NCBI GenBank assembly: GCA_024734555.1
Contig: JANPWX010000034.1
Span: 846,830-910,829, forward strand
Reading direction: 5' to 3'
From: Trochalopteron elliotii
Lineage: Eukaryota; Chordata; Aves; Passeriformes; Leiothrichidae
DNA length: 64,000 nucleotides
The notes under the pieces are model-generated. The model searched no databases, was not told the origin of the DNA, and saw nothing but the letters and a program-made list of their open reading frames with translations. Shown piece after piece: positions 14,701 to 27,369 of the stretch; the stretch's first letter is position 1, and every line of letters starts with the position of its first letter. The position numbers and the translations under genes are program-made.

Positions 14701-14963
14701 GTTGGGTGATGTCACATCATGGTGCCAGTGTGCCTGGGGCACTGCTGCCAGGAATTGTCTGTCCAGGGGTGGTTTCCTTTTACAGCCTGTTGAAAGAGTC
14801 ATCATGCCAAGCTGCACATGACAGTTCCCTTCAAGAGGGCTGGTGGCTCCTTCGCACAGTCAGTATTTTTTAAACAAGGGAGCTTATCAGGCGGCTCCTG
14901 ACCTTTTCCACATGAGCTGATCCACTGGGAAATGTTGTTTTGGTCTCCAAGGCTTCTGACAGC

Positions 14964-15308
14964 TGATGTATAAGAGCTGTGTGGCTGCAAGCTGGGCAGA
15001 CTTTGAACTTCTCCCTGTATCCACAGAGACTTGCAGGGCAGTTACTGTATGCCGGAATTAAGGCTGGAAGCGCCTGGCGAGCAAGGGTCGGCAGCCTGCT
15101 GCAGGACAGCTCTCCACAAAGACCACAGCCAGGCACCTCAGAGCTGAGCTGCTGGCCAGCTGAACTTCTTTTGCAGCCACACTGTCTTTCTGGAGATTTA
15201 TTTTCTCACACCTGGGCTTTTGGTGTAAGCAACACCTCGCCTTGCCCCTCGTGCTGCTCTTTTTTCTCCATCCCCGGGCATGAGCGACAGCTGCCGCCCC
15301 GCGAGTGC
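14964..15308 (+). promoter_or_regulatory. PRKAG2: Putative promoter and 5'UTR of the alternative PRKAG2 first exon
   Basis: The block upstream of the ATG at 15309 is GC-richer than the surrounding intron. A TATA-like TATAAGAG lies at 14969-14976, which would place a start near 15000 and give a 5'UTR of about 300 nt. The frame of the coding exon is open back to a TGA at 14964-14966 but has no ATG before 15309. An upstream ATG at 15280 opens a 14-codon frame that ends at a TGA (15322-15324), overlapping the coding start. A pyrimidine tract at about 15255-15275 followed by CAG at 15288-15290 could instead be a splice acceptor, so an internal-exon reading is not excluded. No transcript evidence is available here. 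Confidence 0.4.
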
Positions 15309-15324
15309 ATGTTGCAGCTCATGA
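15280..15324 (+). other. Upstream ORF overlapping the PRKAG2 alternative start
   Basis: ATG at 15280 begins a 14-codon frame (MSDSCRPASACCSS) that stops at TGA 15322-15324, 13 bases beyond the putative main ATG at 15309. It is in a different frame from the main reading frame. If transcription starts upstream of 15280, ribosomes that use this ATG would bypass 15309 and could also miss the second in-frame ATG at 15321. That would lower translation or favour leaky scanning. The ORF is seen directly; its function is inferred. Confidence 0.45.
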
Positions 15325-15414
15325 AGCGTTTTGGCAGCTTCAGAGGGAGCAAGAAGAGGAAGGAGCGATGCAAAATCCTGGAAAGGCGCCACTCCGACCC
15401 CCAGGGCCTGTCTG
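15309..15414 (+). CDS. PRKAG2: PRKAG2 alternative first coding exon (gamma2-3B-like)
   Basis: The exon encodes 35 complete codons plus one base of codon 36. It begins MLQLMKRFGSF and ends ERRHSDPQGLS, followed by the donor GTAAGG at 15415. The split codon (phase 1) joins to the acceptor at 55664/55665 to give Ala and continues in frame into the recognised gamma-2 exon, so the two exons support each other. A Lys/Arg cluster (K15-R20, then K22 and R26-R27) resembles a nuclear localisation signal, and R26-R27-H-S29-D-P31 fits PKA and mode-1 14-3-3 motifs. From memory, mammals have an alternative gamma-2 transcript starting at an exon 3B between exons 3 and 4; position and phase fit, but I did not align the peptide. 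This ATG is the first in frame after a TGA at 14964. Its context is weak (T at -3), and a second in-frame ATG lies at 15321. The role as a first exon rather than an internal one is inferred. Confidence 0.75.
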
Positions 15415-18400
15415 GTAAGGACCCTCTGCATCCAGAACGGAGGGACACTGCTCTTTGGGAGAGGGTGATAGTGAATAACTGAGCAACGGTGTTGTGCTCC
15501 CCAGTTTCACTGAGTGAATCGAGCATTTCCTACGTGGAGGTTATTTTGGTGTTAGTTTGCACAGAGGTGAAAATCTGAGCTGACACCTGTAGCACACATC
15601 AGCCATAACCTTTAGGAGAAGAGTGTTGGTACAGGAAGCTTTACAGTAAATCCTACGACATTCAGAAGGGGCTGTTGCCTGATGTCGCTTTAATTGAACA
15701 GTAATAATTAAGTTCTGAGTTAGGCCTAATAGTATCTGTTGAAGCATGAATTTTAAGTAGAGGAAAAATTCTTATCAATCTCATAACTAATGCGTTTAAA
15801 AACATCTTTCTGATACTGCAGTTGTCGGTATAATTGTGTTTGAGTTGCAATTAGGGACAGTTCTCTCTTAATTAAAAGCTTTTCCTGGTCACTGAGTATT
15901 AGCTCCAATACAGGTGCTGAGTTGTGTGTCAGAGAGAATCCATGTGTCACATAGGGATCAGCTGCTCAGGAGAAAAAGGATTTTTCAACAGCATCTGGCT
16001 GTTTTCTTAATAATGGAGAGATACCAATTTTAATGCATTTCCTATATGGACTAATGGTAGCTGGTTCTCTGAAGGCTCTGAGTCTTACTGAAGAATTCTG
16101 TGGCTAAGAGGGTTAAAACTGATGTTACACTGAATCAGCTGGAGAAGGCTCAGTTTAGAGAGACTGACATGTACAAAGGGTGGGCAAGGCTCTTTTATTC
16201 TCTACTGATCAGGAGTCACTGTGTCAAATCCAGCAGAATGATGGAACTAGGAGTAGTGCTGGACCAAATGGACAACGTGCAGACATACATGTACATTTAG
16301 TGATGGGGAATTACAGCTGTTGGATGGGTGGCTGTCCAGGGGGCTTGGTTTTCTATTTAATGCTTTCCAATTTATTTATTGATTGGTCGTGTCATTTTTA
16401 AGTTGTAATCCTTGCAAACACTTCTCCTTTTGTTCCTGTTGTGTACAGTTAAGTGATTTTAAATCTAGGACTGTTAACTGTGTCTTGTTCTGTGTTTCCC
16501 TAAACCCACCTGAGGGTTTCTGTGGGAGTGGTAGGAAGGTCAAGGTGATGTGAATGAGAAATGACCCCGGTCTTTGGAGTTTCACAGTGTCAGCAACATA
16601 ATCACAGAATCACAGGGTTTATGCAATAAGAAGGAGAATATTTATCTTAAAGACATAAAATTCCTTCCCAAATTTCGAATTAAACACCCTAAATTCTTAT
16701 GTAGAATAGATAGAAACAAACGTGCAGTTTGTTGATTGAATGTTGAATGGCACTTTGGACCTCTAATTAATTCAGTGTCTCATTTTGGTATCATCAGCAC
16801 AGGGGAATAGCCATTATCTGCAGAAGGATTCACTGCTGGAAGCACTAAACATAGTGTTGCATGTCTTCTTCCTCTAACTCTAAACCCTGTCCTCAACTCC
16901 CTCCATGGAGAAAATAATTTGTTCTGCACCAAAAAACCTGACTATATGAACTGTACTGTTTGTGACAGTTATATAAAAAAAATTAGAAGTATAATGCCAG
17001 CAGTGCCAAAATACTTGCTCCTTCTTTTCCTCATTCCTATTATTGCAGCTTTGTAGCCCACTCCAGTGATACACAGAGAGCACCAGGCAGGGTTTTCTGC
17101 ACAGTTTTTACTCTACAGATTTTGCAGGTGCCATTCTTGTAAGAGTGTGACCAGGTCAGCTCCCTGCACTTCCATCATCAACAAAAAACTACCAAGCCAC
17201 AAGGGTGGGAAAAATCAAATGGGATGTGTCTGAGTTTCTGTCTGCCTTGGATGTCCTGCTGTGGGAATTGGCTCTGCCATCCCAACAGAGTCTGAGCTCC
17301 TTTCAGGGAACAGGTTAACACACTTGCAAATGCCTTCCCCTCATGCCCCCCACCCCAATGGCCTTAATTAACTGCAGGGAAGTGTCAAAACAAAAGCTTT
17401 GCATTATTTGCTACATTTAATCTGTATCTTGTAGCTATTAGGCCTCAGTAAACACTTCCTAAGCAGCTTTTGAGAGAACTGCTGGCTCTCAGCAGGTTTT
17501 ATGATCAGTATTAGTGTGTGCAGGAGGGCTGGTAGCAGCCAGGCTTGGTGGCTCCTCAGGGTTGATCACTCAGCAGCACATCCCATTTGATTGTCATCTA
17601 CCATCAGGGGTGAGAAATGAATGAGAGCAGCCTCCCTGTTACTAAATGAGCTTGGATTGTATTCAGAAAAGGGGTGGAAAAGGAAACAAAAGGAGAATAT
17701 CCCCTGATATTTACCCAAAAGGGGTAATCTGACCCCTGGACTGGTTGAATTTGGAATTTTTGATTTTTCTTGGCCACTTCTGTAAGTGTTTTAAGGAAGA
17801 ATCCTCCAGTCCTTGTAAACAGGTTTGGGCCAGTGCAGCTCCTTGGCTCCCCAGGGCTAGATGCCATCAGGCCACTGCAACTAAAATTATCAAGCAGTAC
17901 CATTCTTCTGTGTATCAGCTGAGCTAAACCCCTTCCCTCCTCTGCACTGGTGCAGAGGTTGCATCCTGGTGGAGAAATACCGAGTGGCATTTCCAAGGAT
18001 GGTCATCTCTGTAATTCCCTAGGTTTGAAGCCTTACAGTCCTTTCATTCCAAGTGCACAGCAAGGGGAGACCTGAGTGCAAACAGAAGCAGAGAGCACAC
18101 AGAGAGGGAAAGGAGATAAACATGAATGTGTACCAGGAGCAAATGAGAGCAGAAGTGAAGGCAGAGATCCTGCAGTTTGCTCTGGGACAGGAGCAGCCAA
18201 CAGGGAGACCTCAAAGCTCAAACTGTCCACCAAACAGCAGGGAAGTTGATTTATGCAATAGGATTTTGGCAGGGCTGAGAACAGGGATTACCCAAAATTT
18301 CTCCAGCCTCTAGATCACCACTGCATAGTTTCCTCCTTCCTCTTGCAGCTGCTGTGCAGGGTTCTGGCAGTTTCTCCTCCTGGCAGCAGCCCCATGTGTT

Positions 18401-21400
18401 GTAAATGGATAGGCTCTGTGGCATTTCTGAAGGGGAAAAGTTTTTGACCCCAGAGAGGTTATTTTCTCTGCCCTTTAAAGAGCACCATGTATTCCACAAA
18501 GGACTGAGTGACATATGCAAAAGGAGTAATGTTTAAAGTGTTTTTTCCCTACCCAAGTCATGAGTAGAAGGAACTACTCTGCAGCACACGTGGCTGCTGT
18601 GAGGCTGCACTAGGGCTGCCTCATGCTGGGCATTTAGCCTCAGAACACTTGTTCTGGAGTCTTTTAGCTGCATGAAAATGCCCAGGAGCTTCTCCTTGCC
18701 CATGTTGCTCCTCTTGGGGTTTGTTACTTTAATCAGGTGGCTTTTAATCATCCGGTGCCAAAGCTGAGCCCCAGCAAGCCAGATCCAAGGGGTTCCAAGC
18801 AAACCTCCATGCTGCCCCTCAGCCCTATCCTGTCCCACCTCAGCAGCACTCTTGAGGATGATTTCCCTGACAGTTGTTTATAATTAGGTGCATATTAGGA
18901 CTAAACTAGGAGTGACCCTGCTGGATGTCTCAGACCCCAAGAAACACAAAGATGCTTCAGCCCCACATGAATCAGGCGGTCCCAGAGTCACCCCATGACT
19001 TGCCCAGTGCACGTTTTATCTCATGTCTCTGTAGCCAGCATGGAATGGAGGGCTGCTGAGACTCTAGAGTGCATCTGGGAGGGAGTGTCCTTAAATACTC
19101 AACCTAAAGGGAAATATCTTCCCCTCTCAGTCAAAAACTCAAGGGGCTTCTTCTGTCTCTTGTCATGGTCCTTCCCAGACTCCCGGGGTTGGGTGTGAGT
19201 GTGGATCATGTGTCCAGCAGAGAAATTATGTTCTTCCTTCCCAATAATGGGGATCTGGTGACTGCATCCATGATCATCATATGCAGGTAACATGCCATGG
19301 GATGTGACCAGCTCACACTGCTGTCCATGGGCAGGGACTTACACCAAACCAAAGAGCTGGTGCTTCACAGCCTCTCCAAGTGCAAATGAAAACACAGGGG
19401 ATAATTCAGCCTGGTTCTCATCACTGTTCATTGGCACAAGCCTGAGAACAGGGCCAGAAAACATGGGAGAAGTGCAGGGTGAAAACATGAAGCACAGAAA
19501 ATATGATGGAGAAGTAGTTGCAAAAAGGAAACAGGGCTTTATCTCCTTCTCTTCCAGCCTGGAGAGCTGCAGCTCACCCAGCACTTCACCCCAAAGCGGG
19601 TGGTGCTGCTTGTGGGAGGATCAGAGATATTTATTCTTCTCATTCTGGTGGGATGTTTTTGTTATGAGGCTGTGGGGGAGAAATCATAGGGAAAAAATTC
19701 TGGAGAAATAAATGAGAGTGAAGGAAATGCTGCATGTTCCAGCGCTGCCATAAATGAACTGAAAAAGAAAAATCCTCTTGCTCCAGTAAAGCATCTTAAA
19801 ACCACCATCCTCAGAGACTGGGCATGAGAAACTGAGACAGCTTTGGTTTGTTAATGATTTTCTCTACTGGTTTTCATGCTCTGTTGAGCTGACAGTGATT
19901 TTAGAAGATGTGCAGCCCTGGCTGATCAGTACTGATTAATCTTGTAGTACAGAGAGCACCAAGACCTGGAAGCTGTGAAATTTCCATAGTTGGTTGTTGG
20001 GAAGGAGAAAAGGAGTGACAAGCCTGATTAAATGTTTGAGACTTTTTCATTTGCCATTTTTTCCTTCCTTATAGTCACTGTTCAGGTGTTTTCTGGCACA
20101 TCCTGGCTTTGTGCTCAGCTTTGAGGTATTCTGAATGGGGGGGAAAGGACTCTGGCCATGAAGCAGTAGAAACAGTAAGGTGTTTTCAAGCAGACACCTG
20201 TAAATTCAGATGGTAATAAACCCCATAAGACCTCCACTGATTTGGTGGAAACTGAACTGTAGGTGGATTGAGCAGATGCAGCATCCTGCCTCTGCAGCCC
20301 TTTGCAGGCTTAAAGAAGATGTAGACTCTGCCCTCATGATGAGTTGTCCAAGAATGCAAATTCTCTGAGTAATTTATTTTCAAAGAAGTTATTTTTGCCT
20401 GGAGGGCAGGTTAGACATGTAAAAATACAGTGTGTTCTCGAGGCACAAATTTCCAGATCAGTGCTGCAAATGAATCTGCCCACTGACTCTTCTTCCCAGT
20501 CCTGCTCCAGGCAGCTCTGTGTGTCTCATCACAAAATTTGGTCAAAAATATCTGTATTACTATAAATGACTGAATTACTCAGCACTGACGTGCTGTTGTC
20601 AACAACGTGGTGAGAGCAGCAGGGCCAAGCCTCCCTTTTGATGGGCTGCCTTACAAACTGTGCATGGTTTTGGGCAGGGAGATCTCCTGTCTGGGAGGAG
20701 TCCATGTGGTTCTGGTCCTCGTTGCTACTTGTGGGTGCAAGTGTTTGTCCCCCAGACACAACAGTGGCAGAAAAACTTCATTTTTAACTGTCTGAAGGAC
20801 AGTTTCCTGTAATTCTGCAACTATTCAAATAGTGATATTTGAAAAGTGGTATAAAGGTTATTCCTGAGAGAAAGAAATTAAAGGCAAATCTTGCCATTGA
20901 ATCTAAGCAAAGGTGTGAAATGCAAGTATGGGGAGCAGTTCATTGAAGTGGAAAAGGAGAAACTGAAACAGAAAGGCAGCTGGATAGTGACTGTGAGTGC
21001 AGATTCTGCCTTTTTCTCACAGTAAATAATATTTATGTATTTATCAGTACTTCCTTTTTCCATCCTCCACTTCTATTATCTCCAGGTAACCAGTAATTTC
21101 TGATATGTATGTCAGGCCAGAACGCTATCCCTGTTACTTCTGATATAAATAAATATCTAATTCATTTTAGAGGCTGAAGTAAAATAATGTAGATAAGACT
21201 TTCATATGTGGCACCTCAGTTTAATGAACACAGCCTGGAGTGCCTTCATGATGGATGCTGGAGGGTCACAGCCTACACACTAAATATCACTGGAATTACT
21301 CGTTTCCATGCATCCTCTCTCATCCTTATTATACCAGTTGGGAATAGCATAGAAATAATTTTTTCCCCTGCTTTTCGTGTACTTTCCAAGGGTTCTCACT

Positions 21401-23039
21401 TCAAAAGAATATCTGCATGAGAAGCTGTTATCCTAGACTGACTTTCTACTTATTTGAATGTGCTAAGCTAGACCACAATTTATTTCTACTCCCATGCAAC
21501 TATATTAGAAATCCCATTGTCAGACTTTAAAAGCAAATTTCAAGGCCAAGTCTGTTCTTACAGCCTAAAATTGCACTTGACAGTAGCATTTAGGTAGGTG
21601 GGTACTTTTGTTTAATTAGAAATCAGTGTTTTGGACTATTGACTCCTTGCTCAAAGTTTCAGTGAATTGCCCAAGACTGCAATTTCAAAGATGTTGTTAA
21701 GGCAGTTTGTTTGTCAGGTTTAGTGGATCAGCAAATCCCAGGAATTACCAAGATTCAGCTGTTTTCTACTTTCACCTCTATACATGTCCAACCTAAAAGC
21801 AGTTCAAGGACTTAGAAGTGCTCATAATGCTGAGATGGAAGGCCTTGAAATGGTTTCAGCCATTTGATTGTCATTCCAGAGTCACACTGACACGTGAAGG
21901 CTTCACTCTCAGGAGATGAAGGGCTGCTCTGTGAGATATCGTGGTGCAGCTGGCAGGCTTGGCTCAGGGGCCTGAATTCTCCCTGCTGGAAAGGTCACAC
22001 AGCCTGGCTTGGTTTAAGGACAGACCCCTGTGCTTGCACTGGAGTGTTTCCATTCTGTCCTTTTTCTGCTTCTCCTTTGATGAAGTTGGAGCAGTTTAGC
22101 TGGAGGAGGAGTGATGGGGATTAGCTGACATTATTTAATAGCATCCTGTTGTTTCTTCAGAGTTTTTTTCCAGGCATTGGAAAACAGCTGCTTCCCAGTG
22201 CTCAGTTCCCTTTGGGACAACAAGGACTCTTTTGACACATTCAGAGCCACAGTCACTGGATTGTTTAACAGATCCTGTCCATCTGGCCCAGTGGTTTTAT
22301 TTCAGTCAGAGCAAGAATGATAATAGTGAACCCAGGATCCCTGTGACAATCTTGCCTTTCCTGGAGGGCGATGCTCCTGGAGAGGAACAGATGATTTGTG
22401 ACATTTCCACTGCTTGTGTGGAGTATAATTAGGGATAATAAGCAAGAACAGGGCAATAAATCAATTTAAGAAATGCAGATGAGGCAGAAATGAGATGGCA
22501 AGTCAAACTGAGACATGAAGGACATGAAAAGCTTGCAATGGAAGGGATCTTGCTGCAGGAGTGACTACAAAAGTTAGGTGGGTGTTCAGAGGTGAGGGTT
22601 GCACCAGTCTTCTTGAGAGGAGGACTGAATTGAAAGGATGAGAAGCTGGAATAACGTTGGCATTTCCCAAAGGAACCAACTGTATTACTGAATTTAGGGG
22701 TAGTTAACATCCAGGGTTCTGGGGACTGGAAATGTTCATCAGGGCCCTGGGTGGTGAGGTGAGCCTGCAGCAGGACGTGCTGGGTCCCGACTCCCAGTGA
22801 GTCAGTCACGCCAGGACTTGGGGTTGTGGTGGATATAAACTGGAAAATGATCTAGAACTGTGCTGTCACTATCAGCAGATGAACCATATATTGGGTTACA
22901 CCAGGAGGAATGGAGCAATCCAGTCTAGGGAGTTGTTATCCCCCTCCCCTTTGGCCTGCTTGGCTGCACCTGCAACAAGGTGTCCAATTTCTGGTTCCTC
23001 CCCAAAAGAAGGACAGAAGGAGGCTGGAAAACTGAAGAG

Positions 23040-23402
23040 GGTTTTTCCTGGAGGGCTGTCAAAATGTTTTGTGACCTACAGCAGCTTGCAGCCACCTGAA
23101 GGGCAGTTTCAAAGGTGATCGAGCCAAACTCTTCTTAGTAGTCACAGATGGTAAAAGAAGGAGGACAAGGCAAGAATTTGTGCCTGAGGAGGATCAGGCT
23201 CAGCAAAAACTCCCTCAAGAGGTTGGTGTGGTGCTGGCACAGGTAACCTAGAGAGGCTGTTGCCTCCATCCTAAGAGAATTTTAAGACTCTTCTAATCAA
23301 AACCATGGTTGACCTGGTCTTGGTTGATACCAGACCTGTTTTGAGTGGGACATAGGAAAAGGGGCCTCCAGACATCCTTTCCAACCAACATTTCTCTGAT
23401 GC
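23040..23402 (+). mobile_element. CR1 LINE 3' fragment, sense orientation
   Basis: Several blocks resemble the avian CR1 3' region in order: a CCACCTGAAGGGCAG-like block (about 23092), GAGCCAAACTCTTCTTAGT (about 23122), an AACCTAGAGAGGCTGT-like block (about 23246), GGTTGACCTGGTC (about 23307) and CATCCTTTCCAACCAACATT near the end. The copy is diverged and lacks a clean terminal octamer array. The start is approximate. No open reverse-transcriptase frame remains. Confidence 0.75.
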
Positions 23403-23863
23403 TCACTTGTTCAGTTGCAAGGAAAGCTGAAGCTGCAAATGTTGTGGCTGTACATCTTTTCCCAATTCTCAACACAGGCACAAAATTGTTCTTGTTTTCA
23501 TGAATATCCAAGAACAGAGTGACTTCTTGGTGGATGTATTTGTGCAGCTGATGTGGAGAAGGGGACCACTGCAGAGCTGAAGACCAACCCCAGTACATTT
23601 ACTGGGCCCACAGAGGCAGCAAGATGTGTGTGCTTCCTACAACAGGTACCCAGGCTGCCTTCTGGCTGTTTCAGATGCATTAAGCATCACCCTGAGAGTC
23701 CTGGGCAGTTTTTAATGCCCCCTGAGCTGAGCAGTGTCTGGGCACCCCCAGCTGCTGCCCCACTTCAGGGAGTGTTCCTTTCCCAGCCCCAGGAATTGCA
23801 GTGGGACTCAGTTTGTATCAGTATCTGTCACTATAGCAACTCCTCACTTAACCAGTCCCTGCA

Positions 23864-23873
23864 CTAAAAATAG
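23864..23873 (+). promoter_or_regulatory. MEF2 consensus site
   Basis: CTAAAAATAG matches the MEF2 consensus YTAWWWWTAR exactly. Single matches are common by chance. It is noted because gamma-2 AMPK is prominent in heart and muscle. Function is unproven. Confidence 0.2.
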
Positions 23874-26800
23874 ATCACCTTGATCTCAAGGAAAGGAAAC
23901 CAAAGGAAATCAAAAGGGGCAGTGGTTTCAAGAACTGTGGAGTCAGGTATTGACTGAAGTCTGGAGCATTTGAAACCTCTTAGGAATAATCTGTCACATA
24001 AACCAAATATTTCAGGGCAATCTATTAATCCAGAAGCCCCCCTGTGTATGGGTTGGAAGCTTTAGCAGAGGACATGACTTTTTATCAGAGGGATGTGTTT
24101 GCAGCTGTCAGCCAGCACATGGGATGTGAAACCCTGTGGGATGTTGTTTAGCTGGTTAAGACATGTAAGGGATCTTATCTTCCCTATAAGCAGACCTGCA
24201 GCTCTGTCACTAGAGCTGATAGCCTCCTGAGCTCTTGTATATAAGTTATCAAAATCCCTGCTGGTTTATGAAATTGTTGCTGATGTCTGCAGGAGTCTGT
24301 GAGGGACCCAAACCTGAAAAAGGCCAAATGCTGTTGGTGAAGTCGCTGCTATCTCACATTGCAGTGAAGGGGAACTGAGTGTTTTGGCACCTGATAGGGA
24401 CAGGCCCCTCTGTGAGGGACGTGTAAATGATAATTGATCCTATTTTCCCTCCAAACCCAGCTAGTGCTTACATCTTATCCTCATGAAGATAGGGCGGTAG
24501 GTGTGAAGGTAAAAAAGCAACAAGAATAAAAGTTTGTTAAAGAACTACAGAATTAACTGAAAATGCCTTTTATGGGAAAAGAACAGAATTTGCATAAAGA
24601 CAGCTCATATATCACAGGCACATATGATGCTCAGGAAAGGGTTAATTTAGCTTGTCGAGATGACTGGAATTAGCATCAGGTATTCAGAATTATCAGTCAG
24701 CAAGAGTTTGCTCTTGATAAAGGGCCAGATAATTTTAATGACCTTTTAGGGCTGACAGTTTGCAGACACAGCTGATTTTAAAATGTGTAGGTGCTTAACT
24801 GCCCCTGCCCTGTATATGCTGATTCTTCCTTTATTTAGTATTATAAACTGTGTCTTTTACATTTAGTTAATCTTCCAAGAATCAAGATAAGCAGCTTTCA
24901 ATGCTGACATGCACCTGTGCAACACGGGAAGGTGAGAGGTGGCACCAATCCCCAATTCCCTCCATCCTTTTCAAGGATATTATTGCAAAATATAGAATTA
25001 GTTCTTAGTACATTTTTTGACCTCACTTGAGATCCACTGCTTTTACACTATCTGGGGATCAGACCCATATTCCTCACCTCTCTCTTCACCAGATGATCTT
25101 TTTAATCAGCTTTGGAGCTGTGAAGGAACTGCACTGCAAAGTTAGTAGGTATCTTAAGTGTATCCCCAGCAGGCATGGAGGTGTGAAAACAGAAATGTAA
25201 GTTTTGTAAACAGAAGAAAATCATTCATTGAAAAGATCCTGTGATGCTGAGCCTACCCCAGGCATGACTCCAGCCCTCTGTCACTGTATTTTGGGGTGCA
25301 AAATCTTTATCAACATTTGGATGAATGTCTCTTAACACACGGGTATTTTTAATGAGGAGTAGAGCAACTGAACTGTACATATCATTCAAAGACTTGTACA
25401 GGAGTAGTCACTAGTCTTCTGGTGATGCTGGTTGCCATCACTCAAGGTGACAGATTTGTCACAGAAAGTTCCCCTAAATTGCAGGAGTTAGTGCCAATAA
25501 ATGCCCTGTCTACTGCTTTTATTCCCAGCTCCAGCCTGGCAGCAGATTTGGCAGAGTTACAAAATTTGCTGTAAGAAAGAGCAGGGTACCCAGTACCAGT
25601 ATTCTCCTCACATGATCTTTTCATGTAAACTATTTTTCTCGTCATTTAGTTGGAAAGATTATTAGAAACACTCCTTCAGCAGTTAAAGAAGCTGCTGTTT
25701 TCACTGAGATGCAGTAAAACTCCCCTTCATACCCCAGAGCAGGTGACAACTTTCTCCTGCTGTCAGATTTGGGTTTATTTTCTTCCCTATTTTCTCCCCC
25801 TATCCAGAGTTTTCCTTTCTGTCAGCCAGGTCCTTGTTTAAAACTTCATGGAGATCCTTCCGGGCAGCGGTAACAGGAAAGCTGGAGACTATGTGAAGTC
25901 TGTTTGAACTTTAAGGGTTTTAAACAAGGGTCTTATTGTAAGTCATTACAATTTTTTCTCAAAATAAACACCAGTCTGATGCAGAGCATAAAGCAAAGCA
26001 GCAACATACCCATACAAGAAATCCCAGCAGCATAAACTAACCTTGAGATGTAGGAGACTAATACAGAAAAATGTAAAATACTCAAGACTGACAAAACTAA
26101 TCCTAACTGAGGAGACTTGTAGAGAAATTATGATGTTATGGGTTCGAAGTGCCAGCTGAAATGAAAGCCTGGAAAAGAATGAATGAGCAGAACTCTTTAA
26201 TATTTAATTACAAAACTCTCTGGGAGATCAAGAGATGCTGCTTCTCTGTTGGGTGGAGCTGGTGAGTGGTCAGGACCTGGAATGACACACCTGGTGCTGG
26301 CTCTCAGCCAAAAATTACATCTGTGAGGCTCAGACATGAAGGGGAAAGTCAGCCTAAACTAGAAGAGAATTAGGCTGAAGAAATCATACCAGTAGAAGTT
26401 TTTCCCTCCATGTGGGGACAGGGAATAGCCTCAGTCCCACTGCAACTGCCAAGGTGGGTTTGTGTCCCTGCCTCATCCTTGGGTGACCACATAGGCTTGA
26501 GTGTGCCTCTGCTGCAGCCCTGCTATGCAAAATGACTCCACAGAAGCCAACTTTAAATTAGCTGATTGCCAGTTTGAAGGAGAGCAGCACTTTCCAACTG
26601 CCCTGCAATGGAGTTTGTAATTCACCTTGTTTCCCAGGCAGCGCCCAGCTGTGCTGACACGGCGTTATCCGGGTGCTGTGTTTAAAGGTGACTTGGATCC
26701 ATCCTCTCTGCATTGCAGGCAGGGCAATTCCAGCTTGCTTTTTCCTCCCCAGCTTCTTTCCTAACAGAAGTCAGGAATCCACCAGGTCTGATCCTCTCAC

Positions 26801-27187
26801 TGCTGTTGCAACATCTTGTAACCATAAACAGGCCATGTAAGCTTGGACTTGACTCTTCACACTTCTGAAAACAGCAGCCTGAGCCCCTCATCCTGGGTTC
26901 CAAAAATAAACACAAAAAGGAGAATTTGTCCTCAAAACACATTAAATACTCTGCAACAATTGGGGCTTCTAAAAATCAAATTTAATGCCTGATGTCTTTT
27001 TACCCCTTCTTTTGAGACCTTTCCACTAATTGGGCCAGCATGTATCAACACATTTAGGTGGCTGGAAGGTTTTGGCTAATAACACGAGCAACTCCTTGTC
27101 ATTGTGTTATTTGTTCAGTTGTAGATCATGGAGTATCTCTAAAAGATGGGCACCATTAGTATCATTTCACAAATGGTAAAGTTTAGG

Positions 27188-27219
27188 CTGTAGAAAATAA
27201 GATCTGTAGAAAATAAGAC
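27188..27219. repeat. Tandem 16-bp duplication
   Basis: Two adjacent copies of CTGTAGAAAATAAGAT, the second ending in C instead of T, followed by CTG. A third partial match (TGTAGAAAA) lies at about 27235. It is a small local duplication. Confidence 0.85.
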
Positions 27220-27369
27220 CTGAACTCCCTATTATGTAGAAAATTCACATAATAATGTTTTGTCATAACCACTGTACGGATGGCACCAGGATAAAGGCAT
27301 GTCTTGCTTGGGTGTATGGTTACATTACTATTTTTACTGCTTTGAAACTCACTTTCAGTTAAAGCACAA

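Larger units (their letters stand above)
1..14963 (+). other. PRKAG2: Intronic sequence upstream of the alternative first exon
   Basis: No exon with credible homology or paired splice sites was found. The many short open frames on both strands, including the 186-codon frame at 5230-5790 (-), look random: no recognised domain, mixed composition, no splice context. The stretch holds a CCAAA-type repeat (960-1068), a 13-A run (4399-4411), a compound TC/AT microsatellite (8357-8412) and a TTTGG-type repeat (8570-8755). If the exon at 15309 corresponds to 3B, this is part of PRKAG2 intron 3. I saw nothing else in 1069-4398, 4412-8356 or 8756-14963. Confidence 0.6.

Noticed and set aside
14979..15308. 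Long in-frame extension upstream of the alternative PRKAG2 exon
   Set aside because: The frame is open but contains no ATG before 15309; it only looks like a long ORF if GTG is allowed as a start. It is better treated as 5'UTR or promoter.
16598..16618. AATCACAGAATCACAGGG resembling a CR1 terminal repeat
   Set aside because: Only about 18 bases match and no CR1 body is adjacent on either side.
24049..24058. GGGTTGGAAG word resembling antisense CR1
   Set aside because: Flanking sequence does not follow the CR1 pattern.
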